Source of the DNA: Sphingobium vermicomposti
Lineage (GTDB): Bacteria; Pseudomonadota; Alphaproteobacteria; Sphingomonadales; Sphingomonadaceae
Assembly: GCF_011762025.1 (NCBI RefSeq)
Contig: NZ_JAASQR010000001.1
Span: 558,001-622,000 of the forward strand
Reading direction: 5' to 3'
DNA length: 64,000 nucleotides
Part shown: positions 27,281 through 34,642 of the stretch, one piece after another
How positions within the stretch are numbered: the first letter of the stretch is position 1
How the letters are laid out: the number at the start of each line of letters is the position of its first letter
Notes under the pieces: generated by a model
Databases searched by the model: none
What the model was told of the DNA's origin: nothing
Seen by the model: only the letters and a program-made list of their open reading frames with translations
Translations under genes and position numbers: made by a program

Positions 27281-27769
27281 TCAGCTTTCCCCCGTTTTTC
27301 CAGCCCCAGCACCATTGCCGGGCAGAAAGGATTTGAGACGGGTCAGCAGGCGGCTGTAAGCACCGCTGGCTTCCTCTGTCTCTTTGATGGCGTGATAGAT
27401 CTCTGTCGGGGACGAACCGTGCTGCATCGCATGAATGCTGCTGCTGATCGCGCCCGCTGATTCCAGCGATGCCTGGGCGATGTCGTCGGCCAGCGCGGCC
27501 CGACATGCCATTGTGTTCGATAGTTGAACGTCCAGCTGGCGGGCATAGCTTTCGAGGATCGGCGGATAGCCCCCGCCTGCCTCCATGAACGCACGGTCAA
27601 GGGCCATGGCCTGACCCAGCGTCGGCATGCTGGCTTTATCGCTCTCGCTCCAGTAGCGGACAGCGCGCTTGGACCGGCGCGTGATCTTGGCAGCAGCATC
27701 CCAGCCAATGAGGCCGACCGCCGTCGTGATGGCGAGGGAGAAGGTGAGAGGGGCGCGGACCTTCGTCAC
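27281..27769 (-). CDS. Phage protein, possible CII-like regulator
   Basis: 162 residues. The N-terminal half (TTAVGLIGWDAAAKITRRSK then VRYWSESDKASMPTLGQAMA) reads like a helix-turn-helix region of the phage CII/CP76 type; the C-terminal half is helical with Glu/Ser-rich segments. Assignment is tentative. Overlaps its upstream neighbour by ATGA. Confidence 0.6.
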   Translation of the reverse strand: MTKVRAPLTFSLAITTAVGLIGWDAAAKITRRSKRAVRYWSESDKASMPTLGQAMALDRAFMEAGGGYPPILESYARQLDVQLSNTMACRAALADDIAQASLESAGAISSSIHAMQHGSSPTEIYHAIKETEEASGAYSRLLTRLKSFLPGNGAGAGKTGES

Positions 27770-28032
27770 TCCATTGCCCCCTGTAGGCTGGAGATCACGC
27801 TTTCGACGTCGAAGGATTCCAGATCATCATAGGCGCTGGTTAATGCGTCGGCAGCGGCTTCCGCTTTGTAATAGCGGTCGCTGCTCTGCATGTTTTCGGG
27901 AATACCGTCCCGATATTCTTCCTCGTCGCTCTTGATCATGTCGATCCGCTCGCTGACCGCCGAAATTTGCATCGCCAGATCCTGAAGCTGGGCGATCACG
28001 CGCTGAATTTCTTTGCGGCGATCCCGGTTCAT
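27766..28032 (-). CDS. Small coiled-coil phage protein
   Basis: 88 residues from the ATG overlapping the upstream stop. Strongly helical, charged (RRKEIQRVIAQLQDLAMQ, then SERIDMIKSDEEEY), likely coiled coil. Unknown function; conserved spacing in the operon argues it is real. Confidence 0.62.
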   Translation of the reverse strand: MNRDRRKEIQRVIAQLQDLAMQISAVSERIDMIKSDEEEYRDGIPENMQSSDRYYKAEAAADALTSAYDDLESFDVESVISSLQGAME

Positions 28033-28361
28033 GCTCCCGGCCTCCCAATGGCGCACAGGGCAAAGATCGAAGCGCTGCTGATGATGACGAAGGTGACGAG
28101 ACTGTACCATCGCGGCAGCTGCGGCATGGGGGCCGGTTCGTCGCGGAAGGTCAGTTCCTCCGGCACCGCGAAAGTGTGCCGCGCGGCAAAGCGGCCCCGC
28201 AATCTATAGGTCACCGCGACCCTGCCGGGGAATATGGATGATGATCCTTTTGCCGAATGTTCGGCGCAGGCTGCGTCGGCTATCGCATTTTCGGGGCGGT
28301 CTGCGTGATCAGACGGCGATGGCGCATTGCGCTCGATCGCCTGTGTCTCGAAGGAAAGCAT
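28029..28361 (-). CDS. Phage protein with one C-terminal membrane helix
   Basis: 110 residues from the ATG with AAAGGA upstream. Polar N-terminal region and a hydrophobic helix near the C-terminus (YSLVTFVIISSASIFALCAI). May act at the inner membrane. Overlaps the next gene by ATGA. Unknown function. Confidence 0.55.
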   Translation of the reverse strand: MLSFETQAIERNAPSPSDHADRPENAIADAACAEHSAKGSSSIFPGRVAVTYRLRGRFAARHTFAVPEELTFRDEPAPMPQLPRWYSLVTFVIISSASIFALCAIGRPGA

Positions 28362-28427
28362 TCCGTTTGGTCCTTTCAAGCGGATCGGTTGGGCGGGGGG
28401 TGCGATCCCCGCCCAACCAATTTCAGG

Positions 28428-28670
28428 TCAGGCGGCGACTGCCGCCGGATGCGCGGCCCGGCCTGCCGCTATGGCGGCGCGGGCTGCTGCGGTGAGTTGA
28501 AGAGGCTGGCCCTTCCGCACATTGCCAAGCACTGCCTGGGCGCGGACTGCGGACCAAAGATCGCGGCGCGTGACGCGCAGCTGTGTTTCCAGTTCGGTGA
28601 CGCTCATCGGGTGAGCCGCGTCGAAGAGGGCGTTCAGCAGGCGGGCCTGCACATCGTTGGCGAAGGACAT
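28428..28670 (-). CDS. Small winged-helix-like phage protein
   Basis: 80 residues: FANDVQARLLNALFDAAHPM, then SVTELETQLRVTRRDLWSAV and a helical Ala-rich tail. The middle resembles a winged helix-turn-helix. Starts one base into the upstream stop (TGATG). Probably regulatory. Confidence 0.6.
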   Translation of the reverse strand: MSFANDVQARLLNALFDAAHPMSVTELETQLRVTRRDLWSAVRAQAVLGNVRKGQPLQLTAAARAAIAAGRAAHPAAVAA

Positions 28671-28999
28671 CAGGCGACGTCCTTCCGTTGCGTTTTGGCC
28701 ATCCGATCGCAAGCGACACCCTTCTTTATTCCCGATAGAATAGGCCCACATTCCTCGCCGGGCTCTGGGGCACCGGCACCATCGTGGACAGGGTAGAGGT
28801 CGGGGCGAAGAAGATGGCGAGACACATGGGTGGCGGCCTCGACTGCGAGAACATAGTCGGCAGGGAGCCTTTTACCTGATTGAAGCCACTTAGAGACGGC
28901 AGGTTGCCGAACTCCGCAAATCAGCGCGAACTTGGTCTGTGACCCGGCGTTTTCGAGCGCCATTTGCAGCGCTTCGTAAGGGGTTAGTGCGTTTGCCAT
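28670..28999 (-). CDS. Cro/YdaS-like repressor
   Basis: 109 residues from the first ATG left of the divergent operator region. The pattern TPYEALQMALENAGSQTKFA, then LICGVRQPAVSKWLQSGKRL is the YdaS/Cro helix-turn-helix. First gene of the leftward early operon, facing the S24 repressor across a 65-bp gap, the classical lysis-lysogeny switch layout. A degenerate operator-like sequence at 28728-28741 lies inside this gene. Confidence 0.82.
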   Translation of the reverse strand: MANALTPYEALQMALENAGSQTKFALICGVRQPAVSKWLQSGKRLPADYVLAVEAATHVSRHLLRPDLYPVHDGAGAPEPGEECGPILSGIKKGVACDRMAKTQRKDVA

Positions 29000-29009
29000 G
29001 CCCCTGCCT

Positions 29010-29071
29010 ATTCCAAATGGAATAACATCGTCAATAGCAAATCGAAGGTATCGGAATATTCCTGATGGAAT
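29010..29071. promoter_or_regulatory. Divergent Cro/repressor operator region
   Basis: Two matching 14-bp dyads, ATTCCAAATGGAAT at 29010-29023 and ATTCCTGATGGAAT at 29058-29071, share ATTCC-N4-GGAAT. A weaker form, ATTCCCGATAGAAT, is at 28728-28741. They lie between the two divergent regulators, and the second overlaps the first possible ATG of the repressor. Probably bound by one or both regulators. Confidence 0.7.
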
Positions 29072-29745
29072 ATCTAAGCGGCATGCGCACAGGTGAACGT
29101 ATCGCGGCAAGGCGGGCGGAATTGGGGCTATCTCAATCCGAACTCGCGCGGCAGGCGGGAATATCGCAAGCAACGATCGGTAAGCTGGAATCCGGGATTA
29201 GCTCGGGATCCTCACAGATGCACAAGATCGCCCGCGCGCTTCAGACCACGTCGGACTTTCTGACCGGAGAGACCGACGATCCTTCCCTCGGCGCAGCGCC
29301 GGTGCCAACGCCGCAAATGATTGCCGAGCAGCTGGGGATGACGCTGATCCCTGAGGTTGATCTGCACTTCGCACTTGGGGGCGGAAACTATGTCGATGGG
29401 CCTGTATCGACGACATTGGTTCCTTATCGCACTGACTGGCTGAAGCGCATAACCAGAGGGGCCCAGGCGGATGTGATCCTGACACGGGGCGACGGTGATT
29501 CCATGGTGCCGACCATCTTGGACGATGACGATGTGATCGTGAACCGGTCCGATCGCATCATCACCAAGCAGGATCGGATCTGGGCGCTAGGCTATGGAGA
29601 TTTGGTGGCCATCAAGCGCGTTCGCCGCCTCGCTAATGGAATGTTTCATTTGCTGAGCGACAATCCAAATGTGACGCCGATCGAAGCCTATGAAGACGAA
29701 CTGCGCGTCATCGGGCGTGTGATTTGGATTGGCAGGAGAATGTAG
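29065..29745 (+). CDS. CI-like XRE/S24 prophage repressor
   Basis: 226 residues from 29065; ATG 29083 gives 220 and may be the true start because 29065 lies in an operator. N-terminal XRE helix-turn-helix (LSQSELARQAGISQATIGKL) and C-terminal S24/LexA-type peptidase domain with nucleophile Ser in GDGDSMVPT (about 149) and Lys in LVAIKRV (about 189). Holds the element quiescent and would be cleaved after DNA damage. Two bases separate its TAG from the HIRAN gene start. Confidence 0.9.
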   Translation: MEYLSGMRTGERIAARRAELGLSQSELARQAGISQATIGKLESGISSGSSQMHKIARALQTTSDFLTGETDDPSLGAAPVPTPQMIAEQLGMTLIPEVDLHFALGGGNYVDGPVSTTLVPYRTDWLKRITRGAQADVILTRGDGDSMVPTILDDDDVIVNRSDRIITKQDRIWALGYGDLVAIKRVRRLANGMFHLLSDNPNVTPIEAYEDELRVIGRVIWIGRRM

Positions 29746-29747
29746 GC

Positions 29748-30161
29748 GTGGCGCTACCGTCCATGTCGCTAGCTGTCGTCGGCGTCGCGCATAAGAATTC
29801 CGATGGAACCGACCGGCGCTTAGAAATTGATGAGTGCATGCCGGGCGAGCCGGTGGATTTGGTGCCGGAGCCTGAGAACGAATTCGACGTTCACGCGGTC
29901 GCGGTCTATTCCTGCCGCAAGGTGCAGATCGGGTATGTGAAGGCAGACAGATCCCCAAGAATCCGCGCGCTTCTATCAAGCACAGAGGTTCGCGCCGTTT
30001 TCCAACGACCCGCGCAGTTCGGTGCCTGGGTACGGGTGGCATTCGATGGCGAGGATCCGGTGCTGACCGACGCAATGCTTGAAGATCATGACGAAAATGT
30101 CGATCGCGGTAGTCCGTCAGAACCGGATTTCTATCCTGATGAGATCTGGCTTGATGATTGA
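29748..30161 (+). CDS. HIRAN domain protein
   Basis: 137 residues from a GTG with AGGAG about ten bases upstream. The HIRAN fold is visible in AVVGVAHKN, LVPEPENEFDVHAVAVYS and VQIGYVKAD (residues about 7-70), with an acidic tail. HIRAN domains bind damaged or free 3' DNA ends in the HLTF/Rad5 group; stand-alone versions occur in phages and defence contexts. Co-transcribed with the repressor, so it is probably expressed in the lysogen. Confidence 0.82.
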   Translation: MALPSMSLAVVGVAHKNSDGTDRRLEIDECMPGEPVDLVPEPENEFDVHAVAVYSCRKVQIGYVKADRSPRIRALLSSTEVRAVFQRPAQFGAWVRVAFDGEDPVLTDAMLEDHDENVDRGSPSEPDFYPDEIWLDD

Positions 30162-30214
30162 GAACAAGGCATCGGAACCTTATGTCCACATCCGGTCACA
30201 GACGGATTGGACCA

Positions 30215-31132
30215 TTACACGATCGTCGTGGAGCTAAGAACCTTCTTCGAAGGGGTGCTGATCGGATGAGCACTTGATTTTTTTGCTAAATCAGCAATCA
30301 GCTTGACCTCATTTGGATTCTGCGGGTCGAACGCCCTGGCCTTTTCTAGCGCAAGCGCGCGCAGCGAGGCGTGACGTTCCGCGATTCCCAACCAATAATG
30401 TAGGAGCGTGGAACGCACTTTACGGAAGTCGCGGCGGATAGAGGCAAGATCGCCTTCGCCTGTCAGCATGTCGATCAACGCCTTGGGCATAAGCTGCGCT
30501 TCACGGAGACGAATTCCGACATGGTGTCGGCCAAAGGGAAGAATGAGCTTGTTGATTGGAAGTCGCTTCTCCAGTTCGGCTGCGTGATTGCGGTCTACGG
30601 GCAGTCGGGGGTCGTAAACCGCGATGTACGTAGCGCCCTTCTTGACGTTCCGTTCGAAGTCATCGCGAACAAAGTCAATTTTGGCAGCAGTATTGCCCCA
30701 GCCCGGGTTGTAGTTAACCTTCTTTGGATCAACAGTGAACTGCGGAGCGAGGGCAACCACCCTATCCGCGTTCAGGGCAGCAGATGTGTGAACGGCAGCG
30801 TATCCACCCATCGACGCGCCAGTAGATACTACATTGTCATAGCCAGACAGAATGGAGCGGGCCTTTTCAGCCGCACCATCGATCTCGGCATATTGATACC
30901 ATTGATTCCCGCGCGGGAGGAAGTGGACTGCGTCGAGACCATTCATGCTCAAACTGGCTTGCGCAGTCGGAAAACGAGGAGCGCTTTCGTCCAGCAGCGC
31001 GCAGAAGGTGCAGACCACCGTTCCTTCACGCGAAGCCACTTTCTTGGCTGCACGTGTAAAAACCACCGACAGATTGTCCGTCTCAAAAATCAACTCGTCG
31101 GTGTCTAGAATCTTCTTTGATGGGAACGCCAT
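30215..31132 (-). CDS. Alpha/beta hydrolase-like cargo protein
   Basis: 305 residues from MAFPSKKILD; an ATG seven codons earlier is possible. Nucleophile elbow GASMGG (near residue 110, STGASMGGYAAVHTS) and a likely catalytic His in GRHHVGI (about 212); VYDPRLPVD may hold the acid. The C-terminal 70 residues are helical. Specific substrate unknown. Sits between HIRAN and brnTA remnants in the cargo region, reading against the repressor. Confidence 0.7.
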   Translation of the reverse strand: MAFPSKKILDTDELIFETDNLSVVFTRAAKKVASREGTVVCTFCALLDESAPRFPTAQASLSMNGLDAVHFLPRGNQWYQYAEIDGAAEKARSILSGYDNVVSTGASMGGYAAVHTSAALNADRVVALAPQFTVDPKKVNYNPGWGNTAAKIDFVRDDFERNVKKGATYIAVYDPRLPVDRNHAAELEKRLPINKLILPFGRHHVGIRLREAQLMPKALIDMLTGEGDLASIRRDFRKVRSTLLHYWLGIAERHASLRALALEKARAFDPQNPNEVKLIADLAKKSSAHPISTPSKKVLSSTTIV

Positions 31133-31259
31133 TCCTACCCCCAAAGCACACACAAGCGGGTAGTGCCGATTGATTGCTTTTCCTCCAGCAGGCGATTATC
31201 AATGTTGTGTAGCATCCGCAACGTTAGATTGAATATGCGAAGCTGCTGGGACCGGCGGC

Positions 31260-31571
31260 AAGGTCCGCGTCATCAGCCTGCCCCGCACCCATGAAAGGAG
31301 ATAAAGCGCCACGTCTGACGAACGCCCTGTCATTTTCGATGATGACAATCCCGAATGGACCGATGCCGATTTCGCCCGTGCCAAGCGGGGCGACGACATT
31401 CCGGCCCATATCCGCGCCGCCTTTCCCAAATTAAAGGGAGGGCGTCCGCGCGGGTCGAACAAAGAGAAGGTGTCGCTGCGCCTGGACAAGGATGTGCTGG
31501 AGCGGTTCCGCGCTGCCGGGCCGGGGTGGCAATCGCGCATCAATTAGGTGCTGCGCAAGGCGGAGGCATGA
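31260..31571 (+). pseudogene. brnTA toxin-antitoxin remnant
   Basis: Only the last 14 codons of a BrnT-like toxin remain (KVRVISLPRTHERR, stop at 31302-31304), followed after an SD (GGAG) by a BrnA-like antitoxin frame, 31311-31571: SDERPVIFDDDNPEWTDADF then the SLRLDKDVLERFRA and GWQSRIN ribbon-helix-helix end. The start codon is ACG rather than ATG, and a TAG at 31545-31547 interrupts the frame eight codons before its natural end (VLRKAEA follows). The rest of the gap 31133-31687 shows no other gene. Confidence 0.75.
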
Positions 31572-31611
31572 AATCCACGTCGTTTCGACACCAATCATTG
31601 AGACCAGGCGT

Positions 31612-31643
31612 GAAAATGGCCGCCCTCAGTTAGAGGGCGGCCA
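31612..31643 (-). terminator. Terminator of the outer-membrane barrel gene
   Basis: TGGCCGCCCTC and GAGGGCGGCCA form a perfect 11-bp stem with a 5-base loop, followed on the minus strand by TTTTC. Also shields the brnTA remnant. Confidence 0.85.
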
Positions 31644-31687
31644 CGCTGCACTGTGAAGACTGTGAAACTTCAGTGCAGATCAGTTGC

Positions 31688-32329
31688 TCAGAAGCGGTAA
31701 GAAATGCCGAGCGACAGCTTGTTGTTATCGACGCGGATGCCGTTCAGGCCCAGATCACGGTTCAAACCGGCGCTGCCGAAATCTTCGATCAGATATTCGA
31801 CGCGGATAGACGTCTGCGCGCCAACGCGGGTTTCGAGGCCAGCACCGTAAACCAGCGCATCCTGCGTGGTCTTGGTGGTGAAGGTATCGACGCCGTCGGA
31901 CAGGCTCGACTTGAACTTGGTCGACTGCCAGCCACCGCGAGCATAAACGCCGGTATTGTCCGCCAGCATATAACCCAGGCGAGCGCTCAGGCCGAACGAT
32001 TCACGCGCGCGAATCTTGGCGTCTGCAAGGCCGCCGAGGTCAGCCGACAGGCTGGCGCTGGACAGATTGGCGTTCGCTTCCACACCGAAGAACACAGCGT
32101 TCGACAGCGCGTAATCATAACCGACATAGAGCCCGCCACCGACGCCATTTGCGCTAAGGCCATCGAAGGAAAGGGTTGCGCCGCCGCCCAGATCGACGTC
32201 TTCGGCCTTGATTTCATATGCGTCGCGGCTGATCTGCGCGCCGACATATGGGCCAGAAAAGACGTCAGCGAAAGCAGGCGTCGAAACCGCAGTGGCAGCC
32301 ATGATAGCTGCAACGAAAATCTTCTTCAT
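31688..32329 (-). CDS. Outer-membrane beta-barrel protein (Omp25-like)
   Basis: 213 residues. Signal peptide about 1-21 (MKKIFVAAIMAATAVSTPAF), then GPYVGAQ and GGLYVGYDYA segments and a C-terminal KLSLGISYRF ending in Phe, typical of 8-stranded barrels. Lies inside the prophage region as a probable moron (cargo gene) that changes the lysogen surface. It has its own terminator. Confidence 0.85.
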   Translation of the reverse strand: MKKIFVAAIMAATAVSTPAFADVFSGPYVGAQISRDAYEIKAEDVDLGGGATLSFDGLSANGVGGGLYVGYDYALSNAVFFGVEANANLSSASLSADLGGLADAKIRARESFGLSARLGYMLADNTGVYARGGWQSTKFKSSLSDGVDTFTTKTTQDALVYGAGLETRVGAQTSIRVEYLIEDFGSAGLNRDLGLNGIRVDNNKLSLGISYRF

Positions 32330-32489
32330 TTTGTCAATTCCTCATTGAACATCGCAAATATTAGATGCGACCGCGCTATCTGTTCTTGTGCGCGGGGCGC
32401 GGTTACCCAATTGCGAACTTGGTACGCAACTATCTAATCGTCCGTGTCGAGAAATATCGTTTCGGTGTCACAATTATATCACAGGCGCA

Positions 32490-33500
32490 TCAAGGCGCAG
32501 TCTCCATCTTCACATCGGTTGTGAAGCCGCCCGCCTTGTCGAGCCGGTGCGTCACTTCAGAAATCAGCCATGTGGCCGCGTCGATCTCATCCTTATAGCC
32601 GCTGACCTTCACGCGGGCTTCGGGGATGGCGTCGGCGCGGCCCAGCGCCAGCTTCATGTCAAAGGTCGCCGGTGCCCGCTTGAGCCGGTCCCGCTCCGCA
32701 ATGGCCGCGCGCTTCGCCGACGCCTCATCGGGATAGACCTTGCGCAGCTTCTTCGCCCCATCCGCCTTGCCCACGGTAAACGTCTCGCGCTTCGCCCCCT
32801 TTTTATCGTGCCAGCTGGCCGTGACTCCTTCCTGACCGTCTCGCTTCTGCCGCTGCCATGAGTGGCTTCCTCCGTCGCTGCGGCGGATGGTGAGCGTCGG
32901 CAGCGCCTTGCCGCTGGTGGTGGTGCCTGCGCCCTTCTTGGCGAAGATCAGATGCTTGTCCTTGATGGTCGCGACAGCGTCATGCTCCCGACCGAGACGT
33001 TTCAGGAAGGCGATGTCGCTTTCCCGGCTCTGGCTGATCGAATTGAGCGCGATCGAGGACAGGGCAGGGGCGATCTTCAGCGCCAGGCCATTGCGGCCCG
33101 CCACGTCCTTCAGCACTGCGCCCAGCGTCGTATTCTTCCAGCTCTGTTCGCGCCGGTTGCGGATCTTGCTGGTGAAGTCGGCAGCGCGGGCTTTGATCGT
33201 GATCTGGTCGGGTGGGCCGATGTGCGACACATCGTCCACCTTGAAGCTGCCTTTGTCGACCAGGCCGACTGTAACGTCGCGCCCCTGTTTCCAGCCCAGA
33301 TGCACCTTCAACACCGCGCCTTCCTTAGGGATAGCCAGCATCCCGTCCGTATCGCTGAGAACGATATCCAACTGGTCGGCTTCGTCGCCGCGCTTTTCCG
33401 ACAGGCTGAGCGAGACCAGGCGCGGGCGCAGCCGGTCGGACAGATCCTTGCCGTCGAGCGTCACACGCCAGTCTGCGATATTGTTGACCTTGTCCGTCAC
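32490..33500 (-). CDS. Phage late control D / tail protein GpD
   Basis: 336 residues. Opening segment WRVTLDGKDLSDRLRPRLVS, then the VHLGWKQGRDVTVGLVDKGS and RRNREQSWK-type block, matches the P2 GpD (phage late control D) family, a tail spike/hub component. ATG overlaps the upstream GpU stop, as in P2 where U precedes D. The gene appears intact although the rest of the tail cluster is missing. Confidence 0.88.
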   Translation of the reverse strand: MTDKVNNIADWRVTLDGKDLSDRLRPRLVSLSLSEKRGDEADQLDIVLSDTDGMLAIPKEGAVLKVHLGWKQGRDVTVGLVDKGSFKVDDVSHIGPPDQITIKARAADFTSKIRNRREQSWKNTTLGAVLKDVAGRNGLALKIAPALSSIALNSISQSRESDIAFLKRLGREHDAVATIKDKHLIFAKKGAGTTTSGKALPTLTIRRSDGGSHSWQRQKRDGQEGVTASWHDKKGAKRETFTVGKADGAKKLRKVYPDEASAKRAAIAERDRLKRAPATFDMKLALGRADAIPEARVKVSGYKDEIDAATWLISEVTHRLDKAGGFTTDVKMETAP

Positions 33501-33835
33501 TGTGTCGCGCCTGCATTGCTCGCTGGTGCCGGATCATCCACGCGCAGCAGGTCAATTCCGAAGTCGATGCGGCGCGGGCGGCCATCCGCCATGAGGAAAG
33601 CACGGCGCTCATCGATCGCGGTGACGACGAAGGTGCCGTAGACCGTGCCGCGTCCATCGACCAGCGGCAAGGCCTCGCCCTGGTCCGCCATCGAGCGCAG
33701 GTCATCGATCGACACCTGCCCGTCCGTGATTTCCGCATAGACGGATCCCGAAAGGCTGATCCTTTCATCGCCCACGCCGGTGAACTGCGTGGCATCGCGC
33801 GCGCCGACGCGCTGAGATCGGGCATGCTGAAAGCT
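33497..33835 (-). pseudogene. 5'-truncated tail protein GpU
   Basis: About 112 residues of a GpU-like protein: HARSQRVGARDATQFTGVGD, then GSVYAEITDG and LPLVDGRGTVYGTFV. Compared with P2-type GpU roughly the first 25 residues are missing. Upstream of about 33833 the frame runs into antisense-free bcsS DNA in another frame, giving an unrelated N-terminus. This is the phage side of the fusion junction. Confidence 0.82.
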
Positions 33836-34445
33836 GGCCGGTCCAGCCACCGCCAAGCGCCGTCGACACATAGGCCCCCAGGCCGCCACGCTTATAGGTG
33901 GGATCGCCTTGCAACGTCGCTTCCACGCCCAGCCGTGTATCGCTCTGTCGACGGACAGCGTGGGTGAACCGAAGTTGCGCCATGTAGCTTTCATTGCGCA
34001 CCCCCCAGCTTCCGAACCAGCCCAGGCGCCACCGGTCGCCTAAAACGCCGTCTGTCTGGACGCCGACATCCCATCGGGAACCCTGAAGCTTGTTGCCCGG
34101 ATCGTTCGGGTCCAGATCTGTCTTCGTGAAGCGCGGCCCCGCGCCAATATTCGCCCAGCCCCAGGACCCTGATGTCTGATAGACCAGCGCGGCTTCCGCG
34201 CCGATATAGGTGGCGTCGATCCGCTCCGTGGTGCGGTAGCGATATGTGCCGCCATTTACCCCTGCGCGCAGCGCAAGGCCATGGCCCAGAGAGTTGCCGG
34301 GGAGCGAGATCAAACCACCACCATACCCTCCCGCTCCGTCGCCGACTGAACCGCCAGCGTAGATCACGCCCCGATCCTGCGCCAACGCCCCCTGTCCCGA
34401 AAACGCTAAAACGGCGAGTAGAGCCAGAAAGCGAAGCGAAATCAT
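33833..34445 (-). pseudogene. bcsS: bcsS, 3'-truncated cellulose-biosynthesis barrel protein
   Basis: About 204 residues remain. Signal peptide MISLRFLALLAVLAFSGQGA; the body contains YAGGSVGDGAGGYGGGL, TYIGAEAALVYQTSGSWGWA and GGLGAYVSTALGGGWTGQLS, matching BcsS (outer-membrane barrel of cellulose loci). Near 33833 homology stops and the frame runs 23 codons through phage tail DNA to a stop at 33765. The final beta strand(s) and C-terminal Phe are missing, so correct membrane insertion is doubtful. Divergent from the response regulator gene. Confidence 0.78.
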
Positions 34446-34642
34446 TGGATTGTTTCCCGATGACGGATTGTTGCAGCTGCATAACGTGCGATGGGGTGGC
34501 AGGGACAGACAAAAAATAATGCTAAGGCACGGTTTACCGCATTTCTGGAAAATCTTTCGCATTCAATGCCTTCCGGTCGGGCAACTTGGCCGCTAGATAT
34601 TGAGGGCAAGCCAGGCTTGTTTTGGAGAGACAAGGGAATCTC

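Larger units (their letters stand above)
19212..33833. mobile_element. Decayed P2-type prophage or P4-like satellite at tRNA-Ser
   Basis: About 14.6 kb from the tRNA to the fusion with bcsS. Contains a P4-type integrase, AlpA-like regulator, leftward early operon with primase-helicase and an Ogr/Delta zinc finger, divergent S24 repressor, cargo genes, and tail genes D and U (U truncated). Capsid, terminase, portal, sheath, baseplate and lysis genes are absent, and no second att copy was found, so the element cannot form its own virions and probably cannot excise normally. Either a P2-like prophage lost its late region in a deletion that ended in bcsS, or a satellite acquired tail genes; the first is simpler. 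Confidence 0.85.

Noticed and set aside
31199..31543. 114-residue minus-strand frame
   Set aside because: Antisense to the brnTA remnant, whose BrnA-like sequence is recognisable on the plus strand.
19185..33833. Second copy of the tRNA-Ser 3' end as attR
   Set aside because: I looked for the GTTCGAATCCCTCCCGCTCC sequence through the element and around bcsS and did not see it; the far att site seems deleted.
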